A stretch of DNA of 64,000 nucleotides from Mycobacterium sp. BK086 (lineage in GTDB: Bacteria > Actinomycetota > Actinomycetes > Mycobacteriales > Mycobacteriaceae), in NCBI GenBank assembly GCA_004362315.1, contig SNWL01000008.1, positions 1 through 64,000 of the forward strand, in the 5' to 3' direction. Below the pieces are notes generated by a model that saw only the letters and a list, made by a program, of their open reading frames with translations, did no database searches and was not told where the DNA came from. A program made the position numbers and the translations under genes. Positions 7,696 through 17,042 of the stretch are shown here, piece by piece (the first letter of the stretch is position 1; each line of letters begins with the position of its first letter).

Positions 7696-8514
7696 TCAGG
7701 GTCTGCGGCCCCGGCTGACGACCCCGATGGCGCGATCGATCAGCCCGGGTCGGACAGACGTTCGGCTCGGCTGTGCCATCAACGCCATGCCGCCGTCGAC
7801 GTGGTAGCGCGAACCGGTGACATACGACGCCTGCGGCGAGACCAGAAAACGGACCACTGCCGCGACTTCGGCGGGCGCGCCGTAGCGCCCCGTCGGAACG
7901 CCGTCATGCGGCAGAAGTTCGGCGTCCTCGCCGTCGTGGCCTGTCATCCGGGTGGCGATCGGCCCCGGCGCGACGGTGTTGACCGTGATTCCCTGTGGAG
8001 CAAGCTCCAGTGCGAGCCCCTTCGCCAGACCGCCCAGGCCGTGCTTCGCGGCCGTGTACCCGAGCGCGCTGCGAAGCGGAATCTCCTCGTGGACAGATGT
8101 CACCACCACGATGCGGCCACCGGTGCCCTGTTCGCTCAGTACGGCGGCGCCGGCGAGCAGGACAGCCGACATGCCCATCAGATTGATCTCGACGACCCGA
8201 CGAAAAGACGCGAAATCCGTTGCGTACTCCGCGCTTTCGTTGTATCCGGCGCTGCCCACCAGGATGTCGAGACCGCCGAGGCGTCCAGTCAGGCCGGCGA
8301 TCACGCCGGCGGTGGCCTCTGGTGTGCCGAGGTCGAGCCGTGCCAGGGCGGTCGACGCGCCGATCGACTGCAATTCGGCTGCCGTGCGGGTGGCCTCGCC
8401 TTCGTCGCGGAACCAGGTGAGGCCGATATCGCAGCCGTCGGCGGCAAGTGCGTGCGCAATCGCGTGGCCGATCCCGCCTTCGACCCCAACCAGAATCGCG
8501 CGACGACGGTTCAT
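7696..8514 (-). CDS. Short-chain dehydrogenase/reductase
   Basis: 272 residues with the classical SDR layout: cofactor loop GVEGGIG near the start, GSAGYNE in place of the usual NNAG, catalytic Ser in VVVTSVHEE, catalytic YTAAK, then a PGPIATRMTGH segment and the C-terminal YVTGSRYHVDGGMAL. It is therefore probably an active NAD(P)-dependent oxidoreductase with an unknown substrate. It lies upstream of the PqqD-like operon on the same strand, 73 bases from the GTG, so it may be co-transcribed and could supply a tailoring step, though a separate housekeeping role is equally possible. Confidence 0.88.
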   Translation of the reverse strand: MNRRRAILVGVEGGIGHAIAHALAADGCDIGLTWFRDEGEATRTAAELQSIGASTALARLDLGTPEATAGVIAGLTGRLGGLDILVGSAGYNESAEYATDFASFRRVVEINLMGMSAVLLAGAAVLSEQGTGGRIVVVTSVHEEIPLRSALGYTAAKHGLGGLAKGLALELAPQGITVNTVAPGPIATRMTGHDGEDAELLPHDGVPTGRYGAPAEVAAVVRFLVSPQASYVTGSRYHVDGGMALMAQPSRTSVRPGLIDRAIGVVSRGRRP

Positions 8515-8609
8515 GGCGTCACCCTATCGGCACTGGGGCGCAAGGATTCGGCCGTTTCTTCGGCGCTGTCTTATCGGCGCGATCTCGGGGGCATCGCATT
8601 TTTCGTGAG

Positions 8610-8680
8610 AGCCGATGACGGGAATCGAACCCGCGTATTCAGCTTGGGAAGCTGATGTTCTGCCATTGAACTACATCGGC
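8610..8680 (-). tRNA. tRNA-Gly, anticodon CCC
   Basis: Read on the minus strand, a 7-bp acceptor stem (GCCGATG pairing with CATCGGC) encloses normal D, anticodon and T arms, with GGTTCGATTCC in the T arm. The seven-base anticodon loop TTCCCAA, closed by TCAGC/GCTGA, gives CCC at positions 34-36, so it reads GGG glycine codons. No CCA is encoded. It separates the PqqD-type operon from the conserved dcd-udgA region and could mark an integration boundary. Confidence 0.95.
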
Positions 8681-8907
8681 GATGGACACAGAGGTTAGCA
8701 CTGTGGCCACCTGCCGTGTGAAACGCGTCGACGCGGCGGTTTCGGGGGAAGGGCAACGCCGTCTGGGTCGCGGCGCGCGGGCTTCGCCCGACATGATCAG
8801 CAAAGTGCAGTGCGCCGGCCATCACGCGAAAATGCCCACCATTTTGTGGTGCCAGGGCTAGATTCGGATCGAGATCAGTCGCATCCAGCTACGTCGAATG
8901 GAACCCG

Positions 8908-10659
8908 ATGAAGTACGTCGCGCACGCTGGTTGGCTCGGGGGAACTGCGGTGGCCGTCGGGATCGGTGCCGCACTGCTGGCCAACCCTGCGACAGGTCAT
9001 GCCGAAACCTCGGATTCCGGCACTGCTGGGAAGCCATCGGTGTCGCGTACTCATACCACTGCCTCCAGCGCGCGGGCGACCGTGCATACGACGGCGACAA
9101 CGCCGAAATCCCGTGCCACCCCGGGCCTGCGCGCAGCCCAAGCGGCGCAACGCAATTGGTACCAACGCACCTTCGAAGCCGTCACTCCGACATTCCCACC
9201 ACAGACCCAACCGGAAGCACTCGATCCGGGCGAGACCAGTGATCCGTTCCCGCTCGGCGGCGTCGACACCGACGGGCGCCGACTGACCTACACCGTCCGC
9301 GGCACGGGCTCAGGCGGCGGCACCCTGAACATCTCCGGCACCGACGCGACCTACACGCCATCGGCCAGCTGGACCGGTTCCGCCCCCTACACCGACACCT
9401 TCCAGGTCACCACCACCGACTTCTGGAGCGGACCGCACATCCACGGCCTCTCCGGTCTGGTCAACCTCCTGACCTTCGGCCTGCTCGGCTCCAGCGGCCA
9501 CACCGCGACCGGCACGCTCACCGTCGCCGTCGAGCCGTACAACGCGGCGACCTTCCCGGTCGACTTCGTCAACAGCTCGCCCTACGCCAGCAGCCAGCTT
9601 TACATCACCGCTATCGGTCAGACCTCCAAGGACCAGTGGGCCTGGGTGGACCAGACCGGAACCACGCACGCCATCAACCACGACGACGCCAACGCGCCCG
9701 GCCATCTCGTCAAAGACGGCGTGAACTACGCCAACATGTCCTACACCCTGAATGCGGCCGGCAACCTACGGATGCCGCCCGAACTGCAGGGCGCCCGGAT
9801 CTATGTCTCGGTCGGCCAGCCGCTCTACATCGCCATCAGCCCGGACAACACCGGCTGGACCGTGCCCGACCCCGTCGGCGTCACCAATCCCAACTACGGC
9901 ACCGTCTACGACTGGTTCGAATTCGCCTACCAGTACGGCGGCGTGCCCTTCGGCGGCAACACCACTCAGGTCGACCAGTTCGGCCTGCCGCTGAGTTTTA
10001 CCCTCGCGCAGGGCTCGTTCTCCGAGAGCCGCGGCACCACCGTCAGCCGGAACCAGGTGTTCACCACCTACCTGGAATCGGTGCCAACCGAATTCCAGCA
10101 GCTCGTCATCAACGACGGCCAGGGCAACCCGCTGCGCATCGCCTCGCCTCGCTCGACACAGCCCGGGGGATTGGCGCACTACCTCGACGACCCGATCGAC
10201 GACTTCTGGAGCAAGTACACGACGCAGACGTTCACCTTCACCTCGCCTGGCACCTACACCGTCACCGGCCACGTCAACGCCAACAACCAATTCGCCTACA
10301 TCGTCACCGCCCTCAACCCGGCCGGGGTCTCGGGAAGCTATGCGATGGACAAGCCGACCACAGGGCAGGTCTTCGCCGGCGACGGCCCGTTCGTCGGGAC
10401 CCATGAGCAGGGCGCCTTCCTGGCTCAGCTCGACGCGGCGTTCAACCGCGGGGTCGCCGCCTCGCCGGATCAGTGGGAGAACGTGGCGGCGTACTACCCG
10501 GCTGACACGAAATACAACTCGTATGCACGGGTCTTCCACGAGCTCGGGCTGGACGGGAAGAACTACGGCTTTCCCTACGACGACGTGAACAGCCAGAGTT
10601 CGGTGCTCATCCTCACCAATTCGCAGCCGCCCGACGCGGTCACCATCACGATCAACTGA
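8908..10659 (+). CDS. Secreted GH64-family beta-1,3-glucanase-like protein
   Basis: 583 residues with a signal peptide ([20 protein letters not shown] to about HAE), a Ser/Thr-rich linker, and a Cys-free domain near 95-210 that looks like a beta-sandwich ([20 protein letters not shown]). The C-terminal part from about 215 shows the GH64 thaumatin-like pattern. YDWFEFAY carries Glu338 and [10 protein letters not shown] carries Asp356, matching the two catalytic acids of laminaripentaose-producing beta-1,3-glucanases. The protein is exported or surface-held and would cleave beta-1,3-glucans such as those of fungal walls. The spacing of the two acids is slightly wider than in the characterised enzyme, so activity needs proof. 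Confidence 0.85.
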   Translation: MKYVAHAGWLGGTAVAVGIGAALLANPATGHAETSDSGTAGKPSVSRTHTTASSARATVHTTATTPKSRATPGLRAAQAAQRNWYQRTFEAVTPTFPPQTQPEALDPGETSDPFPLGGVDTDGRRLTYTVRGTGSGGGTLNISGTDATYTPSASWTGSAPYTDTFQVTTTDFWSGPHIHGLSGLVNLLTFGLLGSSGHTATGTLTVAVEPYNAATFPVDFVNSSPYASSQLYITAIGQTSKDQWAWVDQTGTTHAINHDDANAPGHLVKDGVNYANMSYTLNAAGNLRMPPELQGARIYVSVGQPLYIAISPDNTGWTVPDPVGVTNPNYGTVYDWFEFAYQYGGVPFGGNTTQVDQFGLPLSFTLAQGSFSESRGTTVSRNQVFTTYLESVPTEFQQLVINDGQGNPLRIASPRSTQPGGLAHYLDDPIDDFWSKYTTQTFTFTSPGTYTVTGHVNANNQFAYIVTALNPAGVSGSYAMDKPTTGQVFAGDGPFVGTHEQGAFLAQLDAAFNRGVAASPDQWENVAAYYPADTKYNSYARVFHELGLDGKNYGFPYDDVNSQSSVLILTNSQPPDAVTITIN

Positions 10660-10679
10660 TCCGCCGCTACGCTCGTCGC

Positions 10680-11261
10680 GTGCTGCTCTCCGATCGTGAT
10701 ATCCGCGCCGCCATCGCCGACGGACGACTGGGCATCGACCCCTTCGACGACACCCTGGTGCAGCCGTCGAGCGTCGACGTCCGGCTCGACAGCCTGTTCC
10801 GGGTCTTCAACAACACCCGCTACACCCACATCGACCCCGCCAAACAGCAGGACGAGCTGACCAGCCTGGTCGAGCCCGCCGACGGCGAGCCGTTCGTGCT
10901 GCATCCCGGCGAGTTCGTCCTCGGCTCGACGCTGGAGTGCTGCACCCTGCCCGACGATCTCGCCGGTCGGCTGGAAGGCAAGTCGTCGCTGGGCCGGCTC
11001 GGCCTGCTCACCCACTCCACCGCGGGCTTCATCGACCCCGGCTTCTCCGGGCACATCACCCTGGAGCTGTCGAACGTCGCCAACCTGCCGATCACGCTGT
11101 GGCCGGGCATGAAGATCGGTCAGCTGTGTCTGCTGCGCCTGACCAGCCCGGCCGAAAACCCCTATGGCAGCGCCAGCGTCGGCTCGAAATACCAGGGTCA
11201 GCGCGGGCCGACGCCGTCGCGCTCGTATCAGAACTTCATCCAGTCCAGCGCGGGCGAGTAG
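10680..11261 (+). CDS. dcd: dCTP deaminase (dUMP-forming)
   Basis: 193 residues from a GTG ([20 protein letters not shown]). Family hallmarks are [25 protein letters not shown] and [20 protein letters not shown], the last holding the catalytic Glu region. In mycobacteria this trimeric enzyme converts dCTP to dUMP for thymidylate synthesis and combines deaminase and dUTPase activities. Only 20 bases separate it from the glucanase stop and no RBS is evident, so leaderless translation is possible. As in M. tuberculosis it lies close upstream of udgA, here with one gene in between. Confidence 0.96.
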   Translation: MLLSDRDIRAAIADGRLGIDPFDDTLVQPSSVDVRLDSLFRVFNNTRYTHIDPAKQQDELTSLVEPADGEPFVLHPGEFVLGSTLECCTLPDDLAGRLEGKSSLGRLGLLTHSTAGFIDPGFSGHITLELSNVANLPITLWPGMKIGQLCLLRLTSPAENPYGSASVGSKYQGQRGPTPSRSYQNFIQSSAGE

Positions 11262-11416
11262 CCTCGGAGCTCCAGGGTCAGCTGTCAGCCACTAGCTAAC
11301 CCGTTTGGCTGTAACGACGTCGCCACCTGCGGCGATGAACTTTCTAGTCGAGCGGCTCTATCAGGGTGGAGCGCAGCAGCGGGTCGGGGGACCCAGCAAA
11401 CAACCTTGGAGGGGTA

Positions 11417-13174
11417 GTGGACATCGCACTCGGTGTGTCCATGACACCGACGACGGTGCGCATGGTGCTGGTCGAAGGCGAGAAAGCAGATGGCGTCACC
11501 GTCGACAACGACACCTTCGATCTCGCGACCGGCGACGGCGCGGCAACCGCGGCGGAGCAAGTCGTCGCAGCGATCCTCGGAACCCGGGAGAGTGCCACCG
11601 AAGGTGGGCACCGCCTGGTTTCGACCGGCGTCACATGGACCGACCATGCCGCGGCGGCCGGCCTGCGCGATGCGCTCAAGGCTCGCAAGATCGACGACGT
11701 CGTTCTCGTCTCTGAACTTCACGCCGCCGGTGCGCTGGCTCAGGCCGTCGGACAGACGGTCGGCTACGACCGCACCGCACTGATGCTCCTCGACCGCGAC
11801 ACGGCGACCGTGGCCGTCGTCGAAACCGCCACCGGCGCGATCGTCAAGGTGCAGACCGAAAGCCTGCACGCCGACGATGCGGTCGCCGAACTGCAGCGCA
11901 TGATCGCCGGCCTGGAAGGCATCGAGGCGCCGCCGCAGGGCCTGTTCGTTCTCGGCACGGGTGTCGATGTCGCCGCGGTGAAGTCGCAGCTCTCGTTGGG
12001 CACCACGTTGCCCGTGCACGCCCCCGAGGAAGCCGGACTGGCCCTGGCGCGCGGCGCTGCACTGGCCTCGGCCGCCGCACCCCGCTATGAAGCCTCGACC
12101 GTCGGCCTGGGCTACGCCCGCGATCCCGACGGCACCACCGCCGGCAAGGTGTACCCGGCCGGCGAGGACACCCAGATGTCGGAAGCCGGGATGGCGGAAG
12201 CCGGCACCCAGATGGCCGCCGCGGGTTACATGGCCCCGCTCGGCTACAGCGAAGTGCCCGACGAGCTGGACGGGGAGCTCGGCTACGACTCGATTCCCGC
12301 CGATCCCGACTTCACCGTCGACGAGCCGGAGCGCAAGCCGTTCCTGCTGGTCGGCAGCTCACTGGCGTCGATCTTCGTGATCGGTGTGGTGGCGTTGGTG
12401 ATCTCCCTGGCGGTCAGCATCCGCCCGACCGTCAATCAGCGGCCCAACCCGGCCGAGAGCGTGATCGTGCCCAGCAGCCAATCGGCAGCGCCCGTGGTTC
12501 CGGAGGCGGCTTCGCCACCGGCCCCGTCGCAGCCGTCGGTGCCCGACACCATCCAGGAGCCGGTCCCGGTCGTCCAGCAGGCACCGCGGACCGTCTACGT
12601 GACCCCGGCCCCGCAGGCCCCGGCACCCGCTCCCGCAGCTCCCGCGCCGGCACCCGAGGCCCCCGCGCCCGCGCCGGAAGCGCCGCCGCCAGCACCGGTT
12701 CCGGTTGCGCCGGTGATCCCGGCACCGATCATCGCGCCGCCGGTGATCGTCCTTCCGCCGCTGCTGCCGCCGTTCCTGCGGCCGCCGCGGGCTCCGCACT
12801 ACCCGACGTACCCGTCGTCGCCGAGCTATCCGTCTGAGCCGTCGACGCCGTCGTACCCCACGACGCCCTCGACACCGTCGTATCCCTCTACTCCGTCCGT
12901 GCCGTCGACGCCGTCGGTGCCGCAGGAGCCGTCGTACCCCACGCAGGCCCCGCAGCAGCCGTCGTCGCCGGTCGTCACCCAGGCGCCGCAGAGTCCGCCC
13001 AGCGCGGCCGCCGGCTCGGGCGGGTACGGCTCGGGTTCCGGCGGCTACGGATCGGGCGGTTCGAGCTCGAGTTCGGGGTCTGACGGCGGCTCCCGGTCCA
13101 GCGGTGGCTCCGGTAGCTCTGGCCGTGGGTCGGGCAGTAGCCCGCTGTGGCCGTTCCCCAGCTTCGGCCACTGA
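11417..13174 (+). CDS. DUF7159-type membrane protein with Pro/Ser-rich tail
   Basis: 585 residues from the GTG at 11417, chosen because TTGGAGGGG precedes it by a few bases; the frame upstream is open but lacks such a signal. The start DIALGVSMTPTTVRMVLVEG is the mycobacterial DUF7159 signature, and the N-terminal domain (1-260) resembles an actin/Hsp70-like ATPase fold. One transmembrane helix follows (FLLVGSSLASIFVIGVVALV), then about 230 residues rich in Pro, Ala, Ser, Tyr and Gly, presumably outside the membrane. The function is unknown. Related proteins occur beside envelope genes in mycobacteria. It is an insertion between dcd and udgA relative to the order I recall for M. tuberculosis. 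Confidence 0.85.
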   Translation: MDIALGVSMTPTTVRMVLVEGEKADGVTVDNDTFDLATGDGAATAAEQVVAAILGTRESATEGGHRLVSTGVTWTDHAAAAGLRDALKARKIDDVVLVSELHAAGALAQAVGQTVGYDRTALMLLDRDTATVAVVETATGAIVKVQTESLHADDAVAELQRMIAGLEGIEAPPQGLFVLGTGVDVAAVKSQLSLGTTLPVHAPEEAGLALARGAALASAAAPRYEASTVGLGYARDPDGTTAGKVYPAGEDTQMSEAGMAEAGTQMAAAGYMAPLGYSEVPDELDGELGYDSIPADPDFTVDEPERKPFLLVGSSLASIFVIGVVALVISLAVSIRPTVNQRPNPAESVIVPSSQSAAPVVPEAASPPAPSQPSVPDTIQEPVPVVQQAPRTVYVTPAPQAPAPAPAAPAPAPEAPAPAPEAPPPAPVPVAPVIPAPIIAPPVIVLPPLLPPFLRPPRAPHYPTYPSSPSYPSEPSTPSYPTTPSTPSYPSTPSVPSTPSVPQEPSYPTQAPQQPSSPVVTQAPQSPPSAAAGSGGYGSGSGGYGSGGSSSSSGSDGGSRSSGGSGSSGRGSGSSPLWPFPSFGH

Positions 13175-13258
13175 CTTCAGTTCCGAGTTCACCGGCCGTT
13201 AGCCTCACGCTCAGTGTCGCGATGCAGCCAGATCATCGGGGCTGCGTACAGAGGCAGT

Positions 13259-14587
13259 ATGCGTTGCACTGTCTTTGGCACCGGTTATCTGGGAGCAACC
13301 CACGCCGCTGGAATGGCCGAGCTGGGTCATGAGGTGGTCGGGATCGACATCGATCCCGGCAAGATCGCCAAACTGTCCTCCGGCGATATCCCGTTCTACG
13401 AGCCCGGACTGGCAAAGATGTTGCGGGACAATCTTTCTGCCGGTCGCCTGCAGTTCACCACCGACTACGACGCGGCCGCCGACTTCGCCGATGTGCACTT
13501 CCTCGGCGTCGGAACTCCGCAGAAAAAGGGCGAATACGGCGCCGATCTGCGCCATGTCAACGCCGTGATCGACGAGCTGGTGCCCCGGTTGACCCGGCCT
13601 TCGGTGATCGTCGGTAAGTCAACGGTTCCCGTCGGTACGGCCGCGGAACTGGGCCGGCGGGCTAAGGCACTGGCCCGTGACGGAGTGGACGTCGAAGTGG
13701 CCTGGAATCCGGAGTTCCTGCGCGAGGGCTTCGCCGTGCAGGACACACTGCACCCGGACCGGATCGTCGTTGGCGTACAGCCCGATTCGACGCGCGCCGA
13801 GGCGGTGCTGCGCGACATGTACGCACCCCTGCTCGCCGAGGACATTCCGTTTCTGCTGACCGACCTGCAGACCGCCGAACTGGTCAAGGTATCGGCCAAT
13901 GCGTTTCTGGCCACCAAGATCTCGTTCATCAACGCCATTTCCGAGGTATGTGAGGCCGCCGGCGCCGACGTCCGGGTACTGGCCGATGCGTTGGGCCACG
14001 ACCCGCGCATCGGGCGCCGATTCCTCAACGCGGGACTGGGTTTCGGCGGCGGCTGCCTGCCCAAGGACATCCGCGCCTTCATGGCTCGCGCCGGTGAGCT
14101 CGGTGCCAACCACGCGCTGACCTTTCTGCGCGAGGTGGACAGCATCAACATGCGCCGCCGCACCCGGATGGTCGAATTGGCCACCACCGCGTGCGGAGGC
14201 TCGTTGCTGGGGGCCAACGTCGCGGTGCTCGGTGCGGCGTTCAAGCCCGAGTCCGACGATGTGCGGGATTCTCCTGCGCTCAACGTGGCCGGGCTGTTGC
14301 AGCTCAACGGCGCCACCGTGAACGTCTACGACCCCAAGGCGATGGAGAACTCGCAGCGGCTGTTCCCGACACTGAACTACTCGACGTCGGCGCTGGAGGC
14401 CTGCGACCGCGCCGACGCTGTGCTGGTGGCCACCGAATGGCAGGAGTTCGTCGACCTCGACCCCGACGAACTGGCCCAGCATGTTCGGGCCAGAGTCATT
14501 GTGGACGGCCGTAATTGCCTCGACGCCGCACGCTGGGCCGCCGCCGGATGGAACGTTTACGCGTTGGGCCGCCCGGTGGTGACGTAG
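13259..14587 (+). CDS. udgA: UDP-glucose 6-dehydrogenase
   Basis: 442 residues starting MRCTVFGTGYLGATHAAGM at 13259. An in-frame extension to 13214 lacks the Rossmann start and is not used. The NAD loop GTGYLG, the substrate segment NPEFLREG, the helix with K.....NAFLATKISF and the catalytic-Cys motif GFGGGCLPKD (Cys266) are all present, followed by a second Rossmann-like C-terminal domain. The enzyme oxidises UDP-glucose to UDP-glucuronate in two NAD-dependent steps. The genes downstream (mycothiol-dependent isomerase-like, SnoaL-like) follow closely on the same strand. Confidence 0.95.
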   Translation: MRCTVFGTGYLGATHAAGMAELGHEVVGIDIDPGKIAKLSSGDIPFYEPGLAKMLRDNLSAGRLQFTTDYDAAADFADVHFLGVGTPQKKGEYGADLRHVNAVIDELVPRLTRPSVIVGKSTVPVGTAAELGRRAKALARDGVDVEVAWNPEFLREGFAVQDTLHPDRIVVGVQPDSTRAEAVLRDMYAPLLAEDIPFLLTDLQTAELVKVSANAFLATKISFINAISEVCEAAGADVRVLADALGHDPRIGRRFLNAGLGFGGGCLPKDIRAFMARAGELGANHALTFLREVDSINMRRRTRMVELATTACGGSLLGANVAVLGAAFKPESDDVRDSPALNVAGLLQLNGATVNVYDPKAMENSQRLFPTLNYSTSALEACDRADAVLVATEWQEFVDLDPDELAQHVRARVIVDGRNCLDAARWAAAGWNVYALGRPVVT

Positions 14588-14597
14588 GTTCGGAGGC

Positions 14598-15362
14598 GTG
14601 GACTTCACCAGCGCGCTGATCGCCGAAAATGCCGCCTTCGCTGAGCTTCTGCGCAACGCCGACCTGTCGATCCCGGTTCCGACCTGCCCGGAGTGGACAC
14701 TTCAGCAGTTGATGCGTCACGTCGGTCGTGGTGACCGGTGGTGCGCCCAGATCGTCGCCGAACAGTCGATGGATTACATCGACCCGCGCACCGTCGCGGG
14801 CGGCAAGCCGCCGGAAGGTCGTGACAACGAGATCGATTGGCTGCTGGCAGGTCCGCGCCAGCTCGTCGACGCCGTCGCGCAGACCGGCCCCGACACCGAA
14901 GTGTGGACATTCCTGGGCCCCAGGCCCGCCACGTGGTGGATCCGCAGGCGCCTGCACGAGGTACTGGTCCATCGCGCCGACGCCGCGATCGCCCTGGGCG
15001 TCGAGTTCGACGTCGACCCGGCCCTGGCCGCCGACGCCATCACCGAATGGTTGGAGCGGGTGGTGATCCAGGCCGACGAGGAAGGCCCCGCCGGTGGCGA
15101 CCGGCCGCTGGGTGACGAGCAGTCCCTGCACCTGCACGCCACCGAGACCGACCTCGGGGAGGCCGGTGAGTGGACTCTCCTCGGGCGTCCCGACGGCATT
15201 GCGATGGTGCATGAACACGGCAAGGCCACCGCCGCGCTGAAGGGTCCGGCGCGCAACCTGCTGATGGCCGTCGTACGGCGCGGCACCGCGGCCGCGGAAG
15301 GGCTCGAGGTATTCGGCGACGCAGGTGTCTGGGACACCTGGTTGGCCCGCACGCCCTTTTAG
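14598..15362 (+). CDS. Maleylpyruvate isomerase family mycothiol-dependent protein
   Basis: 254 residues from a GTG preceded by CGGAGG. The N-terminal DinB/MDMPI helical bundle is clear from VPTCPEWTLQQLMRHVGRGDRW, the usual metal-binding His region, then WIRRRLHEVLVHRADA, with a second His pair. The C-terminal domain (LHATETD, LKGPARNLLMAV) matches the MDMPI C-terminal fold. Members act with mycothiol as a thiol cofactor or donor; the specific substrate cannot be read from sequence. It follows udgA by ten bases. Confidence 0.85.
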   Translation: MDFTSALIAENAAFAELLRNADLSIPVPTCPEWTLQQLMRHVGRGDRWCAQIVAEQSMDYIDPRTVAGGKPPEGRDNEIDWLLAGPRQLVDAVAQTGPDTEVWTFLGPRPATWWIRRRLHEVLVHRADAAIALGVEFDVDPALAADAITEWLERVVIQADEEGPAGGDRPLGDEQSLHLHATETDLGEAGEWTLLGRPDGIAMVHEHGKATAALKGPARNLLMAVVRRGTAAAEGLEVFGDAGVWDTWLARTPF

Positions 15363-15380
15363 ACCGGTAGTTTTAGCCCA

Positions 15381-15734
15381 ATGAGCACTTCGGAGATCGC
15401 CACCGTCCTGGCCTGGCATGACGCGCTGAGCACCGCGGACCTCGACACCCTGGTCTCGCTGTCCAGCGACGACATCGAGATCGGCGACGCCGGTGGCGCC
15501 GCCCAGGGCCATGCCGCGCTGCGGGACTGGGCGCAACGCTTCGCCGGACCCGTCGAAGTCGGCGAGATCTACTACCGCGACGGCGTCGTCGTCGTCGAAG
15601 AGCGGCGCGATGCGGGCACCGTGGCATCGGCCTTCCGGGTGGTGCACGACCACGTCACCTCGGCGTTCCGCCACGACGACCTGGCGTCGGCCCTGGCCGC
15701 CACCGACATGGCCGAGGAAGACCTGCAGGCCTGA
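15381..15734 (+). CDS. SnoaL/NTF2-like small protein
   Basis: 117 residues with the cone-shaped NTF2-like pattern: helical start ATVLAWHDALSTADLDTLVSL, then SSDDIEIGDAGGAAQGHAALRDWAQRF and beta strands ending in VVHDHVTSAFRHDD. Such proteins are isomerases, hydratases or binding proteins with no shared chemistry. No signal peptide. It is the last gene in the plus-strand group that starts at dcd, 18 bases after the isomerase-like gene. Confidence 0.8.
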   Translation: MSTSEIATVLAWHDALSTADLDTLVSLSSDDIEIGDAGGAAQGHAALRDWAQRFAGPVEVGEIYYRDGVVVVEERRDAGTVASAFRVVHDHVTSAFRHDDLASALAATDMAEEDLQA

Positions 15735-15766
15735 CCGACTGGCGCGGGATCAGCCTGACCGGCGGG

Positions 15767-17011
15767 TCAAGTCGGGCTGTGGCGATTACCCGATGAAGCT
15801 GCTGGACCAGGGGTAGCCAGTACCGCGGCGATCGCGGTGGTCAGCGGCACCGACAACGCCAGCGCGATACCGCCCACCGCCGACCGCGCGATCTCGATGG
15901 CCACGCTCTCACTGGTCAGCACGTCGAACAGCGAGCGGTTGGCCACGCTGAACAACAGCAGCAGCGGAAGCGAACTGCCGGCGTAGGCGAGCACCAGGGT
16001 GTACACCGTGCTGGCGATGTGATCGCTGCCAATTCGCATGGCGCGCACGAAGATCTGACGACGTGTGGCATCACCGGCGTTGGCGAGTTCGAACACCGCC
16101 GACGCCTGGGTGATCGTCACGTCATTGAGCACACCCAGTGAGCCGATGATGAACCCGGCCAGCAGCAAGCCTTGGATCGACACGTGCCCCATGTAGGCCG
16201 CGACCTCGTTGTTCTGATCCTCCGACAGGCCGGTCAGATGCGCGAGTTCGATTGCCGCCCAAGACAGTCCCGCCGCCAGCAGCATCGCCGTCAACGTGCC
16301 GAGCAGGGCCGCACTGGTGCGCAGACTGACCCCGTGCGCCAGATAGATGACGGCGAACAGGATGACCGCAGAGGCGACCAGTGCGACGGGAACCGCTGGG
16401 GCGCCGTCTCGTAACGCCGGAAGCAGGAAGGCCACCAGCACCACGAAGGCCACGACAATCCCGACCAGAGCCCGCAGGCCGCGCCACCGCGCCACCGCCA
16501 CGATGACGATCGCGAACACCGCCGCCAGCGCAATCAACGGCCAGGTGCGCTCGTAGTCGTAGAACGCGTAGCTGGTCGTGCCCTGCTCGTCGACCTGCCG
16601 AAAGATGCGAATTGTGTCGCCGGCCAACAGGTTCGGCTGACCCGGCCCGGGGGAGAACTCCAGCATCGTCGACGCGCCCTGGTTCGGCCCGCTGTCGATC
16701 GCCACCACCGTCTGCACGCAGCTGCCGCTGCCGGCTATCCCAGGGGCCGGCGATGCGGTGAGCACCTGGCCGGCTGACGGACTGCCACAGTCGGCCAGAC
16801 TGCTGGACGTCACGTGACCACCCTCGGTGGTAACCGCGCCGCCAGCGCCGTTCTGGAACGGCAACGGAATGTCGACCTTCGAGCCGCTCGGCCACAGCAG
16901 GACCGCCCCGATCACCGTCGCCAGACCGATCACGGCCAGTGCGATCACGACGATCCGCGCGGCCAGCGGACTCAGCGGGGCCGGCCCGGTGTGTGAATGC
17001 GAATGCGACAC
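15767..17011 (-). CDS. YibE/F-family membrane protein
   Basis: 414 residues from a GTG (start SHSHSHTGPAP). One N-terminal helix precedes an extracytoplasmic domain of about 120 residues containing a Cys pair (ADCGSPS, GSCVQTV). At least seven hydrophobic segments follow, with LNDVTITQASAVFELA, the conserved YibE/F core. The family is widespread and uncharacterised; transport has been suggested. The His-rich N-terminus may bind metal. It lies 31 bases after the aspC stop on the same strand, so it is probably co-transcribed with that gene. Confidence 0.87.
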   Translation of the reverse strand: MSHSHSHTGPAPLSPLAARIVVIALAVIGLATVIGAVLLWPSGSKVDIPLPFQNGAGGAVTTEGGHVTSSSLADCGSPSAGQVLTASPAPGIAGSGSCVQTVVAIDSGPNQGASTMLEFSPGPGQPNLLAGDTIRIFRQVDEQGTTSYAFYDYERTWPLIALAAVFAIVIVAVARWRGLRALVGIVVAFVVLVAFLLPALRDGAPAVPVALVASAVILFAVIYLAHGVSLRTSAALLGTLTAMLLAAGLSWAAIELAHLTGLSEDQNNEVAAYMGHVSIQGLLLAGFIIGSLGVLNDVTITQASAVFELANAGDATRRQIFVRAMRIGSDHIASTVYTLVLAYAGSSLPLLLLFSVANRSLFDVLTSESVAIEIARSAVGGIALALSVPLTTAIAAVLATPGPAASSGNRHSPT

Positions 17012-17042
17012 CGGTGACAGGGTAGTGGCAGTGCTTGTGGGC

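Noticed and set aside
8571..8825. 84-residue frame over the tRNA gene
   Set aside because: A translated tRNA (typical SSMAEHQLPKLNTRVRFPSSAL string), not a protein.
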